From: Ctena decussata
Lineage: Eukaryota; Mollusca; Bivalvia; Lucinida; Lucinidae
Assembly: GCA_963989385.1 (NCBI GenBank)
Contig: OZ022501.1
Span: 96,952,979 to 97,016,978 of the forward strand
DNA: 64,000 nucleotides
Reading direction: 5' to 3'
The notes beneath the pieces were generated by a model. That model searched no databases and was not told where the DNA came from. It worked only from the letters and a program-made list of their open reading frames with translations. A program made the translations under genes and the position numbers. Positions 33,554-44,530 of the stretch are shown piece by piece (position 1 is the first letter of the stretch; each line of letters starts with the position of its first letter).

Positions 33554-33811
33554 AAACTGAAAGCATTTTTCAGCGGTTTTATGAATTTCTATCAAAATAG
33601 TTCAGCTTCAACAGTATTTTCATAAAATCAGTATCTTGCTTGGTCTGTTGTATATAGATTTATCACTCACATTCTGGGCTATGATTGCCTTTACAACTAT
33701 CTACAAACAAGATAGTTACCTTGTCATCTACTTTTTGAATGAAAGTCTCTTCATTCTAAGAAACTGTTTTTAAAATTCTAATGAAAGCGAAGTAGTTTTA
33801 AATCCCTTTCA

Positions 33812-34134
33812 CAGGGCTGTGGAAATATCAAAATTGTCCATGGACAAGTAAACAGACAAAATTAACGTGTCCAAACAAATACCTACTTGTCCAGAAAATG
33901 AACTTGAGAGTTTTTGGCTAGCTGTGAAAGTTTAGAATTAAAACATATCTTGTGGGCACCTGTTAGGATTGCCTCGATGAGGCGATGCTAAGAGGAACCC
34001 ACAACGTATGTTTTCATGAGAAAATATGAAAAATATTTCAGAATTTTGTAACTATCCATGAGCAAGCAAACTGAAATTTCTCACTTGTCCGGAGTGAAAC
34101 GGGACAAGTGTAGCATAGTATTTCCACAGCCCTG
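33812..34134. mobile_element. hAT-like MITE, 323 bp
   Basis: Perfect 16-bp TIRs CAGGGCTGTGGAAATA; flanked by CCTTTCA on both sides (33805-33811, 34135-34141), a 7-bp or slightly degraded 8-bp duplication. No coding content. Confidence 0.75.
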
Positions 34135-34356
34135 CCTTTCATCCCTAAATATCTGAAATAAACTATTCAGTTTATACCAAGACATGGCTCAGTGCAATTC
34201 ATGTCTAGTGCCTCTAAACTGAAATACTGTCTGAAAGGAACATACCACTTATGCCAGAGAACACACACAGTGTTTTTAATGTTGTGGAACAAGATTATTG
34301 TTTTTGTGATTTTTTTTTCACGAAAATGTCTAAAAGACAACAAACTGTTGACCAAC

Positions 34357-34490
34357 CTGTTTTTGCTTCAGCAGTAGCCCGAGACCAAAGTCATCTACCC
34401 CTGCATTATTACTGACCACCGTAAGCCCTGTAGGTCTGGTCTCCAGCAAGGCCATGATAAGGTTCTCTGGTATACCACATAACCCAAAAC
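34357..34490 (-). CDS. OXCT1: OXCT1 coding exon, first CoA-transferase signature
   Basis: 134 nt. Completes the split Gly codon of [10 protein letters not shown], then codes [37 protein letters not shown]. Acceptor TTCTAG, donor GTTGGT. Together with the exon at 34845-34953 it forms the family signature near the N-terminus of domain 1. Confidence 0.95.
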
Positions 34491-34844
34491 CTAGAATACA
34501 CATGATCTTCATACTGTATTTGGTTATAAGACATATTTTTCCATCTCAATGATGGTCCCTAAATCTGTCTTGTGCAAATCTGTTTACTAAAAATTCATTA
34601 GCAACAGATATTATCTACTGCAAATACTTTTACTGCAAAGTCAAAAGCAACAGACATCATCCCATTCTTCAAGCAGTTTACGGGAGTTCATTTGAAAAGA
34701 ATCATCTAAAAGCTGCTTAGCAGTGTATTGAAGTTTCATTAGAAAGACATCACCTCCAACAGCCAGTCAACTGGAGTTAATTATTTTAATATGAATCATC
34801 TCCTATAAGCAGTGTAATGGAGTTTCATGAGAAAAGAACATTAC

Positions 34845-34953
34845 CTCCTACAAGCAGTTTACAGTCGCTGGGTATATCATGGATGGCTTCTGCAGCTGTC
34901 TTGTAAAACTTGGTTGAACATCTCTGAGAACTGGTACTGAATCTTCGGTTCAA
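34845..34953 (-). CDS. OXCT1: OXCT1 coding exon (most 5' exon recognised)
   Basis: 109 nt coding LNRRFSTSSQRCSTKFYKTA, AEAIHDIPSDCKLLVG plus a split Gly. RRFSTSSQ, rich in Arg and Ser, looks like the end of a mitochondrial targeting peptide (human has CSFSTSAHRHTKFY). Acceptor ATCTTCAG, donor GTAATG. The preceding exon with the start Met should lie to the right; I could not find it. Confidence 0.92.
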
Positions 34954-35107
34954 CTGAAGATAACAAAATTAGAGATGAGAACTTTTAATGACTGTCAAAA
35001 ATGGTGGTGTTGAAATGGTCTTGTCCACCCACAGGAATAGATGAATGTTATGATAGCAAAGTCTGGCAAACATTTACATCTGTAACAGTGTATGTCAAAA
35101 CCTAGCT

Positions 35108-35372
35108 GGGCCCAGACCTGTTCACAATCATTCCTTAAATTTAAGGACAACCTTAAAGTTAAGGTCCAAAATTTCATGTGTACATAAACGCTTACAAACA
35201 CTAAATGTATTTGATTTTTCTTTCATATTACATTTCTATGACAATTGTCAGTAGGATCACGCTAAACTTGTGATTTTCAGTATATTTTAAATATGGATTT
35301 TGTAAGAGCGAAATTGCCAACCTTAACTTTAAGGTGGTCCTTAACTTTAAGAATGATTGTGAACCTGGGCCC
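35108..35372. mobile_element. 265-bp MITE with GGGCCCAG ends
   Basis: GGGCCCAGACCTGTTCACAA and its inverse near TTGTGAACCTGGGCCC; arms continue through CCTTAAATTTAAGGACAACC and CTTAACTTTAAGG, which themselves fold. Confidence 0.72.
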
Positions 35373-35864
35373 TGGTCAGATAAGTTAGCACTTCTGGGCT
35401 TGATTCCCACTGCAGACAGAAATCTTTTCAAACTTGTACAAAAAAATTCTATTGCACACATTCTCATTATCACCCTCCCATGGTCCTGATATGATTGAAA
35501 TATTGTTGAAAAGGACATAAAATCACATCATTCCTCCATCAATTGAAAATTTCCATCTCAACACCACATGATAGTTGGTTTTTCTGTAAGGTGCTGCCTT
35601 TATGGAATGAGATATTGCCATTAAGTGGTCAAAGTCCCTTCCTGTGCACAATACAAAGAATGAAGTAAGAGTAGATAACTAAAAAATTCGGAAATCAAGA
35701 GTCAAGAGCGCAGCATCATACAATGAATGATTTCTATTGTAGAATTTGTTTGCCTCAGAAGGGTTGTCTCTCAAGAATGTCTTGTTTCAGACATGTTGTC
35801 TAATTAAGCTAAATGTCTCAGTTAAGTTTAAAAACATAATCCCTTAGGAATAAGAAGTTATAGC
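35373..35864. other. Nothing recognised
   Basis: Between the MITE and a LINE remnant; the OXCT1 promoter and first exon should lie somewhere to the right of 34953 but no candidate here is convincing. Confidence 0.35.
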
Positions 35865-37080
35865 CTGGACCTGGAAAATCAACAACTCCAACTCCAAGAT
35901 GACCTTGACAACCTTCAAAATTGGGAAAAGGACTGGGATATGGAATTTAACCCAGGTAAATGCCAGGTTATCCGTGTTACATGATCAACATCACCCCTCC
36001 CAACTCTATATACCTTTCATGATCAAACACTTGAGGTGGTATCTTCTGCAAGGCATCTGGGTGCAGACATCACAAACGATTTGTCTTGGAAACCCCATAT
36101 CAACAGGATTACTAACAAAGCGAACAAATCCCTTGGTTTATATGTGGTTTACTGAGAAGGAACCTTATGGCCAAAAGCCCTGAACTTAGAAAGCTTACAG
36201 AGCCATTGTCCGCCCCCAACTGGAGTATGCTGCTCCAGTCTGGGACCCCTATATTTAGGAAGATATATACAGAACTGAGATGGTTCAGAGACAAGTGGCT
36301 CAATGGGTCCTAGGTGACTTTTCATCCTACTCAAGCATCTCAGATATGCTGCTGAAGAGACTCTGCTGGCTCACCCTTGAGCAGCTGCATGCTGACTCGC
36401 AACTGGTCCTTTTCTATAAGATCGTCCATGGTCATGTTTCAGTTCCACTTCCAACGTAATGTCATCCCCCAGGCCTGCATATCTCAGACATCCCACCCAT
36501 TGACAAATTTACACTGAGTCAGACTATTAGGCAAAAAAAAAAATCTCTTGTTTCCGGTTACCCTACCGACCCTATGTTTTTGGGGCCAACTCAAACTTTT
36601 TTATGGCCTTATGGGGGTTTAAAGTCTATTTTTAGGCTGTTTTAAAGGGTTTTTATATATACATTTTGCATACAAAAAAGTTTTTATAAAAAAAAGTTTG
36701 CCTACCTACCGGCCCTAAAAATTTTGGAGAGGTAACCGGAAACAAGACATTTTTTCTTTTGGCCTTACAAGTACTCATTCTTTTCCCTAGCAGTTGTTCT
36801 GTGGAATAGCGTCCCAGCCCCTATTGCCACCTTTACAGATCTTGACAGCTTTAAACAGCTTTAACAGCTTGACAGCTTTAAACGAGCTGTCAGTCAGGTG
36901 TGCCACCAGAAACCATAATTTGACCACTGCTGTTTTTATCCTCACATTTCTTTTTCTACTGTATAATACACTAACACTTTGCACTTTTACTCATTTTCTC
37001 ACTGTCTGCTTTGTTTTCATCCTTTACTTTAAATGGCATGTTGCGGGAACCCGGCACGAAATACTCGTATGAGGATGTAT
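35865..37080 (+). pseudogene. Decayed non-LTR retrotransposon RT (CR1/jockey-type), split by a MITE
   Basis: Plus-strand pieces: [30 protein letters not shown], then in a shifted frame DQTLEVVSSARHLGADITND, LSWKPHINRITNKANKSLGL; after the MITE SFFPLAVVLWNSVPA and DSFKRAVSQV. These follow the RT thumb/C-terminal region of a LINE group common in marine animals (W---W-M-FNPGKC, LG--I--DL-W--HI, SFFP----WN-LP). Several stops and frameshifts; RT catalytic motifs are not present. Confidence 0.75.
36530..36764. mobile_element. 235-bp MITE inside the LINE remnant, TTA flanks
   Basis: Ends GGC-A(n)-TCTCTTGTTTCCGGTTACC and inverse GGTAACCGGAAACAAGACAT...GGCC. TTA precedes and follows it (3-bp duplication). 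Interrupts the RT remnant. Confidence 0.7.
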
Positions 37081-37929
37081 GCCGTATGAAGAGATATATA
37101 CATGTAGATAGATCACAACCTGAAAATTATCAGTAAGAGCAGATAACTCATGAAGCGAGCTGTAGCTATGCTCTAAATTTTTGCTACTGTTTTGTGCACA
37201 TATTTGTGAGCTTTCTCCCTACTCATGTAGGTAAAAAACAGTTACAGTCGAAGGAAGCCAAAGGACGCATGTCCTCTGCTTCGCTAGTGGCAAGGGCCGA
37301 AGAAAGCTAGCACCATCCTGAAGGTGTCTGTACATATGTGACCTACTTTTAACTCAGTACAGCTGTTCTTGTTGACATGACCTTGACCTGGGTCAGAGGT
37401 GTGACAGAAAAGGACCAATCAACTGTCAAGAAATGAGAACGCGAATGAAATCAAGCATGTCATCACCCACAGATCTAGGTTACCTTTTCCAAAGACACTC
37501 CACTTAAACCTTGATGGGTCCTGACATATCTCACAGGTGAAAACAGCTTCAATAAAGTTGAAGACATCGTTGTTTCTTCTCCTTGCCAAGATTTTTAACC
37601 TTGATACCCGTACTAATGTTACTTCGCAATGCGAAGGCGAGAACCAGCAATGTTTTATTGAACCAACTACAAATAACTTCCAGAATGTAAAAAAATCGAT
37701 CCACATGTTCATAAAGTGATCCAAATGACTGAATGGATGTTCAGTGTGTGAGATGGGAATGTTTGAGTAGTGAATAATTTTATTTCTTTTGATAAATGCC
37801 CGAGAGATGCTGCAATCCACATTATTATAAACTCCCATTGGCAATATTATAATGACAAGTTTTGGTCATAGCTAGCATGAGGACTTGAATAGTGAGGAGC
37901 TAAGTATGAGATTATTGTGTATTTGGGTC
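37081..37929. other. Nothing recognised
   Basis: Contains a possible tandem-element tail at 37140-37300. The 141-codon minus frame 37419-37844 has no recognisable motif or splice context. Confidence 0.35.
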
Positions 37930-38420
37930 TTTGCAATCCATCTGAGACTATAGGTATCTATATTCAAAATGCAGAGTCCTCAATTTATAAACAGAGATAT
38001 CTGTATTGCAGGGTAAATGAATAGCTTGCATCAATAGATAGGTATCTTTTGAATACAGATACCTATATAATAAAATGCAGATTATAACCTCTATTTATTT
38101 ACATATAGATATTTACAGTGTCTGTACTGTATGCTAACAAGAGATATCTGTATTGAAAATTAAATATCACTATTGTAGTCATATATGCAGTTTACCATAT
38201 TTCTTTAAGTAGTTATCTGTATTCAAATCAAGATATCTCTCTTTTGTATTAAATTAGAGATAGCTGTGTCTTTTTTAAAACAGACATCAGTATTTTATTT
38301 AAGGATATCTTTTTTTATGTAGATATCCCTCTTCTGAAGTATGAACAATATCATTCTTTAAAATAAAGTTTTCTCTTAATTTTCAATAGATATCTTCATT
38401 TTCAAAACAGATAAATTATC
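37930..38420. repeat. Degenerate AGATATCTGTATT repeat field
   Basis: At least ten scattered copies, both orientations, of AGATATCT(G)TATT(C/G)A within 490 bp (for example ACAGAGATATCTGTATTG, GAATACAGATACCTAT). Unit spacing is irregular; no TIR found. Confidence 0.6.
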
Positions 38421-39100
38421 TAAGATCTGTCCCTTAGCAAAAAGAAATGCATTTAATATCTATTCAGTTTCCATTTCTTTCTAACCATTAATTTTTCATT
38501 CATTCATCATTTCATTGCAAGGCTTAGCAATGGAAAGTTTCCATAGAAGGCAATTAGTCTTAATCATTGAAATTCCATTGGATCACCCTTATTGCAGCAT
38601 TGGACCACCATTGAAAATGGACGAAATATGCAAATTAGGCTGCTATTGAAATGACATCATGGAAATGGTGAAACAATAATTTCCATTTTGCATGGAAACA
38701 TTGAAATGATATCATAAAAATGGCTGGAGCATTAGTTAAAATGGTTTGCTACCATTTAAATGATGCAGTTATAGTGATGAAATAATACTGTTCTCACGGC
38801 ATGATCATGTGCTATATTCTAATAAAATATATCTTATGTGAGTAACTCAGACAAGCCTGCAAATTCGCACAATCTGTAAAGTGTCCTTGTTGTGCACAGT
38901 GTGTGAAAATTAGACTCCAAAAGTCCTTCATGAAGGTACTAACATAGACCCTGAACTTGCGAAATGCAGCATAAAGTATATTTTCCAGAAGCACTGACAA
39001 AAAACTTAAAATTTGTTAAATATGTACCAGAAGAATTCTGTTGCTTCAAGCAGCATTTCTTGTCTCTTCATTAAAAAAAATTAAAAAAATACCATAAAGA
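38421..39100. other. AT-rich, CCATTTC/GAAATGG-rich, otherwise unassigned
   Basis: ATTTCCAT and ATGGAAAT motifs recur at 38520-38720; no gene or element boundary defined. Confidence 0.35.
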
Positions 39101-39104
39101 TTTC

Positions 39105-39290
39105 AACTATCTGGAACAGATAGTGCAGAAAATAGTGCAGACCCAGATCAGACTGCTCGTAAAAGAACAATCTGATCAGGGTTTACACTGTCTACCATTC
39201 CATCTTCACCTTTAAATCCAAACTGTTCCATATTTAAGACACCTATGGTAATTATTTTAAGTGTCCGATTTTTATCATTTTTACAGAGTA
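39105..39290. repeat. Dispersed repeat with AGATCAGACTGCTC hairpin
   Basis: CAGACCCAGATCAGACTGCT ... AACAATCTGATCAGGGTTT hairpin and TACCATTCCATCTTC tail, as at 31330. Confidence 0.55.
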
Positions 39291-39394
39291 ATAATCATTT
39301 ATGGTTACACTTCTTTTAATTAGTGGACCAAGCAGTATTAAAACAAGGTGCCCTTAAATTTTCTGATCTTTACAAAGTATTTGTACAAATCCTG

Positions 39395-39935
39395 TTTGCT
39401 GGGGCAGTCTGATCTGGTTTTGCACTGCATTGGCAGTCTGATCAGATTCTACATTATTTGTTTGGTAAGCAGTCTGTTCAGAGTCTATAATGTTTGCTCA
39501 TTTCAGCCTTAATATCTTATTACAAATAAAAAAAATAACCCATTAAGAATGTCAGATGTAATTTGCAGGGTACCTAGTAATAGATAACAAGCTTGATTTA
39601 TGTTAGCACTAGCAGACCAAAATTACATCTGTTGCTTTCCATTTGAACAGTCAGAAGGTCCAGATCAATAGTCTAACCAGCATGTCAAAGTTTTGCTTGA
39701 GCAGTATGATCCAGGTCTGCAGTGGTGTACACTGTTTGTTTGGGGACAGCCTGAGCATCGTTTACAATGTTTGCTTGTGACAGCCTGATCAGGGTCTATA
39801 CTGACAGATCTGGCTCTACACAGTTTCTGTTGCCCAGCAGTCAGATCAGAGTTTATGCTGTTTGCTGGGACAATTCTACACTATTTGTTCTGGCAGTCTG
39901 GTCAAGGTCTGCACACATTGCTCTTTGCTGTCTGG
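39395..39935. repeat. Degenerate tandem CAGTCTGATCAGAGTCTAC repeat
   Basis: About ten imperfect ~40-bp units with GCAGTCTGATCAGGGTCTAC and CTGTTTGCT cores, apparently an amplification of the hairpin arm of the neighbouring dispersed repeat. Confidence 0.6.
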
Positions 39936-40239
39936 TTGCTATGGCATATCTACCTTAATAATGATAAGCTCTAATTAATTGAGTCACAGCACAAGAAAAG
40001 AAACCTGATATCACATGCTAACAACAGATACTACATATAAGACCATCCTGCACTTAAATGCAGATGTGCAGACTGATCAGAGCTACTGCCTTTTGCTACA
40101 TGTATTCTTCCAGCATAGTATTTTTTTAGATGATAACTATGCATACAAGCTAAAAAACCAAAACAAAACAAAAACAGACCTTATAGTAACTGGTCCATTT
40201 TCACTGGGATTTTAGGCTATTAGAACCCTATGGTAAGAA

Positions 40240-40430
40240 TTCTAACTATTGGGACAGACAGGGCTGAGCAGAAGGTGCAGGCCCTGATCAGTCTCACCAG
40301 GAATTATACTGCTTTCCATTCCATTTGCATCTTCTGAACACATATCACTGCTTTGTAAGCCCAAAATGTCCCAATTTTAGGACAATTTTGGTAATTATTC
40401 TAGGTGTCCGAATTTTCAGACTTTTTTTTA
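40240..40430. repeat. Dispersed repeat, fourth copy of the 31330 family
   Basis: GCAGGCCCTGATCAGTCTCA, TTCCATTCCATTTGCATCTT, ACAATTTTGGTAATTATTCT; hairpin partly lost. Confidence 0.5.
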
Positions 40431-41290
40431 TTATATATGTTTTTAAAAATTAAAATCTAAAACTCTGGCACTCATAAATTTTCCAATGTTATTACTGTTT
40501 TAAATCATTGGTTCAATGAATGAATAAAAGATACATCATTAGACAATAGACATGGCACCCTGGGTGAATAATTACACATCAGAAATATGTTACAGTGAAT
40601 CTGGCATTGGCCAAAAAGTAAAACATGCAAATTTTAACTATAGAAACTTACTTAGCTGTAATTTTTTGTATTAATTCACATACTGTGCAAGATCCATTTA
40701 TTTATTGTCCAGAATGTATTCCAAAATCTCAAAACATTAATAAAACTTTATGCAAGAAAGTTTGGTTAAAAACATACAACTGTTTTAAAACTTAGCTAAA
40801 TAATTGCGCCAGAATTTAAAACTAACTCTGGTGTACTGAGAGGCTGACAGGAAATTACTGATATATAGTTATTGCTATAGAAACCACATTCTTTCTCTAG
40901 CACCAAACCTTGATAATTACCATTTAAGGCCCATTTCCATGTCAATCAAATTCAATAGAAAATTAATGGTTCAAATAATATCATTTATCATGGTAGACAT
41001 TTCTGTTTAGAGCTATAAAATAGAAAACCAATGGATAAAAAAATGGCATAGCTGTGTAAAATCCCCATTTTTAGACTATTTTCTGCGAAAATGGAAATAT
41101 AATAGCCTATTTGCAATGGTTTTAAGGAACAGGTATGAAATTTAACTTGTTATTAAAGAGTGTAACAATGGAAAATGGTGAAACCATGCTGAACTAATAG
41201 CAAATCAATGTAAAAAATCCATTTCATTTTGCTAAGGGGTATTAATTTATTATATAGATTCTAACTGTATATTAAATACAAATAAATAAA
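40431..41290. other. AT-rich, nothing recognised
   Basis: Intergenic between CC2D2A and OXCT1; no gene, RNA or repeat boundary seen. Confidence 0.4.
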
Positions 41291-41530
41291 TGAGCCGCGC
41301 CATGACAAAACCAACAATGTGGTTGTGCGCCCAGCGCAGACTCAGATCAGCCTGGGCATCCGCCCAGTCTGATCAGAGTCTTCACTGTCCGCATGAAGGT
41401 AGCTAAGACCCTTAGCTACCATTTGAGCACTGAACGAAGAGTCTGGTCGAATTAGGCGGATGCCCAGGCTGATCTGAGTCTGCGCTTGGCGCACATTAAC
41501 CACATTGTTGGTTTTCTCGCGTCCCGGCTA
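41291..41530. mobile_element. TGAGCC foldback MITE copy
   Basis: TGAGCCGCGCCATGACAAAA to inverse; 240 bp, flanked by AA on both sides. Confidence 0.8.
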
Positions 41531-41639
41531 AAATTGTAAAGTAAAATGCAGATATCGCTAGATTTCCATAGAATATGAATTGTCAGAAGACAATAAAGCA
41601 TATGACTTATGAGATATTGACTTTAAAAAGTGCAAGTAT

Positions 41640-42470
41640 AATATGGGCAATACCGGCCATTAGTGAACTGAAATCAACTGCAGTGTCAGAATAAACAGTT
41701 CTTCTAAGAATAAGTCAAACCTCTAAAATATTGCCAGAGATATGACAATTTCAATGAACTGTGAAATATAGGTCACAGTGACCTATAAGTGATATGAGGC
41801 CAGTCACTGCATCTGACTATACCATTACACCAAGTATAATACAAGGCAATGAAATGGTGTTCGAGATATTGACTTCAGTCACTGGACCATGAAATATAGG
41901 TCACACTGACCTACAAACCAGCATAATGCAAATCTATGTAATAGTGTTATAACATAAAGTAAAACACTGGACCATGAAATATAGGTCACACTGACCTACA
42001 ATTAGTATGAGGCCTCTCACAGTGTCAGCCCATACAATTAACCCAAGTTAATTCCAATACATGGAATAATGTTAGAAAAGATAATATCACAAGGCCATGA
42101 CATATAGGTCAAACTGACCAACAATTAGTGTGAGGTCATTCACAGTGTTAACCAAAATCGTTAACCAAAGTGTAAGGTAAATCCATGAAAAAGTGTAAGA
42201 AATATGAAATCACTGGACCATAAATATAGGTCACTGTGTTTTTTATTCTGAGGTCAAACATAAGGTCATACTGATCCAGTCCTTATCCTTATCTTCAAGA
42301 TATAAGGCAAAACCACTGGAACATGAAATAAAGGTCACTGTGACCTACTTTTAGTTTGAGGCCAACCATCAGGTCATACTGACTTATAATTATCCCAAGA
42401 TATCATGTTCATACATCATAAAGTCTTCAAGGTATAAGGCAAAAACACTGGACCATGAAATATAGCCTGT
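41640..42470. repeat. Tandem-unit array with IR3 palindromes
   Basis: Six or so ~110-120-bp units sharing ACTGGACCATGAAATATAGG then TCACNNTGACCTAC. Perfect AGGTCA-N3-TGACCT sites at 41770, 41898, 41983 and 42332; a one-mismatch site at 42106. Similar in style to the interiors of ACAAGA-class elements but terminal hairpins were not found. Confidence 0.7.
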
Positions 42471-42900
42471 GGCCCAATATGCATCACTGCTTTCAGTAGA
42501 TCTTACCCAGGTGTTCGTGTGTAGCAAGTTTGAAGACTATCCTGTATGGTTACTTAGAAACTGAGCTAAACCGAGCAGGTGAATATTTTTTTTCTATGTT
42601 GATCGAATTATCCATTAAATATAGATCATGGCTCGATATGCATCACTGCTTTCAATAAATCTTGCCCAGATGTATCGTTGGAGCAAGTTTGAAGACTATC
42701 CCTTTTGATTACTTAGAAACTGAGCTAAATGCAACAGGTAAATATTTTTTCTAAGTTCACTCATCTGTCAGATATAGGTCATGGCCAAATATGCATCACT
42801 GCTTTCAGTAGATCTTCCCCAGATGTATCTTTGAAGCAAGTTTGAAGACTCTATCCCTCATGGTTACTTAGAAACTGAGCTAAAGACAAAGGTGCATATT
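42471..42900. repeat. Three tandem ~130-bp units
   Basis: Repeated ATATGCATCACTGCTTTCA, GTAGATCTTNCCCAGATGTA, AAGTTTGAAGACTATCC and GGTTACTTAGAAACTGAGCT. Probably the tail of the preceding array. Confidence 0.7.
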
Positions 42901-43039
42901 TGCTTAGCAAAGTTGCTCTAAAAACTGATCATTCCCTAGCATGAAAACTTACCTAAAGATGTCTCCTATGAGGTTTTTGAACACTGAACCAATATCCACA
43001 CAACATTGTTTTTTTGTTGATATATGTGATTGATATATA

Positions 43040-43414
43040 TAAGGGGTCCATATAACCAGTGAGGACCATATAACCAATGAGGAGGTTCGCAGAAAGATCC
43101 AAGCAGCTATTGGAGAATATGATGAACTCCTGACACTGGTCAAGAAACGGAAACTAAGGTGGTTTGGCCATGTCTCAAGGTCTTCTGGTTTAGCAAAGAC
43201 GATTCTACAGGGCACAGTGAAAGGAAAAAGAAGAAGAGGTAGACAGAAGAAGAGGTGGGAAGACAATTTTAAAGAGTGGACAGGGATGGATTTTGCCAGC
43301 TCAACAAGGGCAGCTGAAAACAGGACAAGGTGGAAAGGGATTGTTTCGAAATCATCTGTGGTGCCCCAATGACCTAGTAAGGTTATGGGATAGAAAAGAA
43401 TAGAAATAGAAAAC
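43040..43414 (+). mobile_element. RTE-like 3' fragment, 375 bp, 13-bp TSD
   Basis: Exact duplicates TGATTGATATATA at 43027-43039 and 43415-43427. Codes the C-terminal TNEEVRRKIQAAIGEYDELL, KLRWFGHVSRSSGLAKTILQ and RRRGRQKKRWEDNFKEWTGM; 3' tail GGATAGAAAAGAATAGAAAT. The frame is still open, so it looks young. Confidence 0.88.
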
Positions 43415-43489
43415 TGATTGATATATACATTTAGATACGAGATCTTACGGAAGGCTAGAAATTTGCTAGCAGTTTTTTTATACACGTCA

Positions 43490-43650
43490 AGGCTGGCAGT
43501 TGTCGTTCGGTAAGGTGCAGACAGTCACAGGTTCAAAACCAACGAGTGAAAAACTCTGTTGACCTAGCAGTAAATGGGTACCTAATTTGAACTGGAGAAG
43601 ATTTACAGGCAGAAAAGGAAAATGAGGTCCTCGCTCTCGTATGCTGTTCT
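43490..43650. repeat. Possible tRNA-derived SINE fragment
   Basis: GTTCGGTAAGGTGCAGACAG and CACAGGTTCAAAACCAACG (B-box-like GGTTCAAAACC) followed by CCTAGCAGTAAATGGGTACC, a core also seen degraded at 52230. Ends not defined. Confidence 0.4.
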
Positions 43651-43721
43651 TAATACATGTACATGCATGGCTTCTTCTAACAATCAAAAGCCCCGACAAC
43701 CTCACCTGTACCTTTTTAATA

Positions 43722-43959
43722 TGAGCCGCGACACGAGAAAACCAACAATGTGGTTGTGCACCCAGCGCAGACTCAGATCAGCCTTGGCACCCACCCAGTC
43801 TGATCAGAGACTGCGGTAAACGCTTAAAAGGTAGCTTAGGGTCTTAGCTACCCCCATGCGGACAGCGAAGACTCTGATCAGACTGAGCGGATGCTCAGGC
43901 TGATCTGAGTCTGCGCTGGGCGCACAACCACATTGTTGGTTTTGTCGTGTCGCGGCTCA
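43722..43959. mobile_element. TGAGCC foldback MITE, intact copy
   Basis: TGAGCCGCGACACGAGAAAA to inverse, 238 bp, flanked by TA on both sides. A good reference copy of the family. Confidence 0.85.
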
Positions 43960-43984
43960 TATTTAGGTGGACATCACTTATATA

Positions 43985-44125
43985 TTTGTCTCCTATTTTC
44001 AAAGGGAAACAGCGTTTGCAACTTCCTGTTTGTTCCATGGACAAATAAGTCCTTCCAAAATGGGTGTATTCTAAGGACACAATTGGCTCCTACAGGAGCA
44101 AATTCTTTCCCTTAATAATGGAGGA
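43985..44125. repeat. Dispersed repeat with GGAGCAAATTCTTTCCCTTA
   Basis: CAAAGGGAAACAGCGTTTGC, CTCCTACAGGAGCAAATTC; partial copy of the 26755 family. Confidence 0.4.
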
Positions 44126-44329
44126 CAAGCAGAAGCCTTGGAATTTCACCATGCTCAGCAATGAGGTTTAACAGTACGACAATGAAATCTGTACTCCCAT
44201 ACCATAGGGATGGGGAGGAGGACAGTAAACAGAAATGCTGGATTTCATAACATTCAGTTTGTCATGTTACTGTCCTCATTCTTGAGATAAAAGGGTGCAG
44301 CTCCATGTTTTTTCCACAATTTTTATGAA

Positions 44330-44530
44330 GGGGAACAACTTCCATGACTTCTATTTGCTTCACTAGACAACTTAGCAAGTTGGGGTATACTCTTAAAGGG
44401 AAGAATCTTCTCTTCTAGGAGGAGGTTCTCTCCTCCTAAAAGAGAAGATTCTTCCCTTTTAGAATTGACCCCTATTGATAAGGCAGAGAAAACTAAAAAT
44501 GGCAGAGTTGTTTTCCCCTGAAAGTGTTAT
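44330..44530. repeat. Dispersed repeat with 65-bp hairpin
   Basis: AAAGGGAAGAATCTTCTCTT...AAGAGAAGATTCTTCCCTTT around GGAGGAGGTTCTCTCCTCC; outer ends GGGGAACAACTTCCATGAC and GTTGTTTTCCCCTGAAAG. Confidence 0.6.

Larger units (their letters stand above)
1682..34953 (-). other. OXCT1: OXCT1 gene span (12 coding exons; both ends missing)
   Basis: Twelve exons, each with AG acceptor and GT donor, join in frame into about 445 residues that follow animal succinyl-CoA:3-ketoacid CoA transferase (human protein 520 aa) from just after the targeting-peptide start to about 45 residues before the C-terminus. The enzyme moves CoA from succinyl-CoA to acetoacetate in the mitochondrial matrix, the activating step of ketone-body use. 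Both CoA-transferase family signatures are present: [12 protein letters not shown] across the first two exons and LQSENGILG, with the catalytic Glu, in the exon at 12080-12174. Introns run from 0.35 to 12.3 kb and are packed with mobile elements. The first exon with the start codon was not recognised upstream of 34953. No stop or frameshift breaks the frame, so the gene looks functional. Confidence 0.95.

Noticed and set aside
37419..37844. 141-codon minus frame
   Set aside because: No family motif, no splice context, composition like surrounding intergenic DNA.
42949..43485. 178-codon minus-strand frame as a gene, with a donor-like GTAAGT at its end as a possible OXCT1 first exon
   Set aside because: Most of it is the antisense of an RTE fragment; the ATG frame reaching the donor meets a stop (TTT AG) and gives no convincing presequence.
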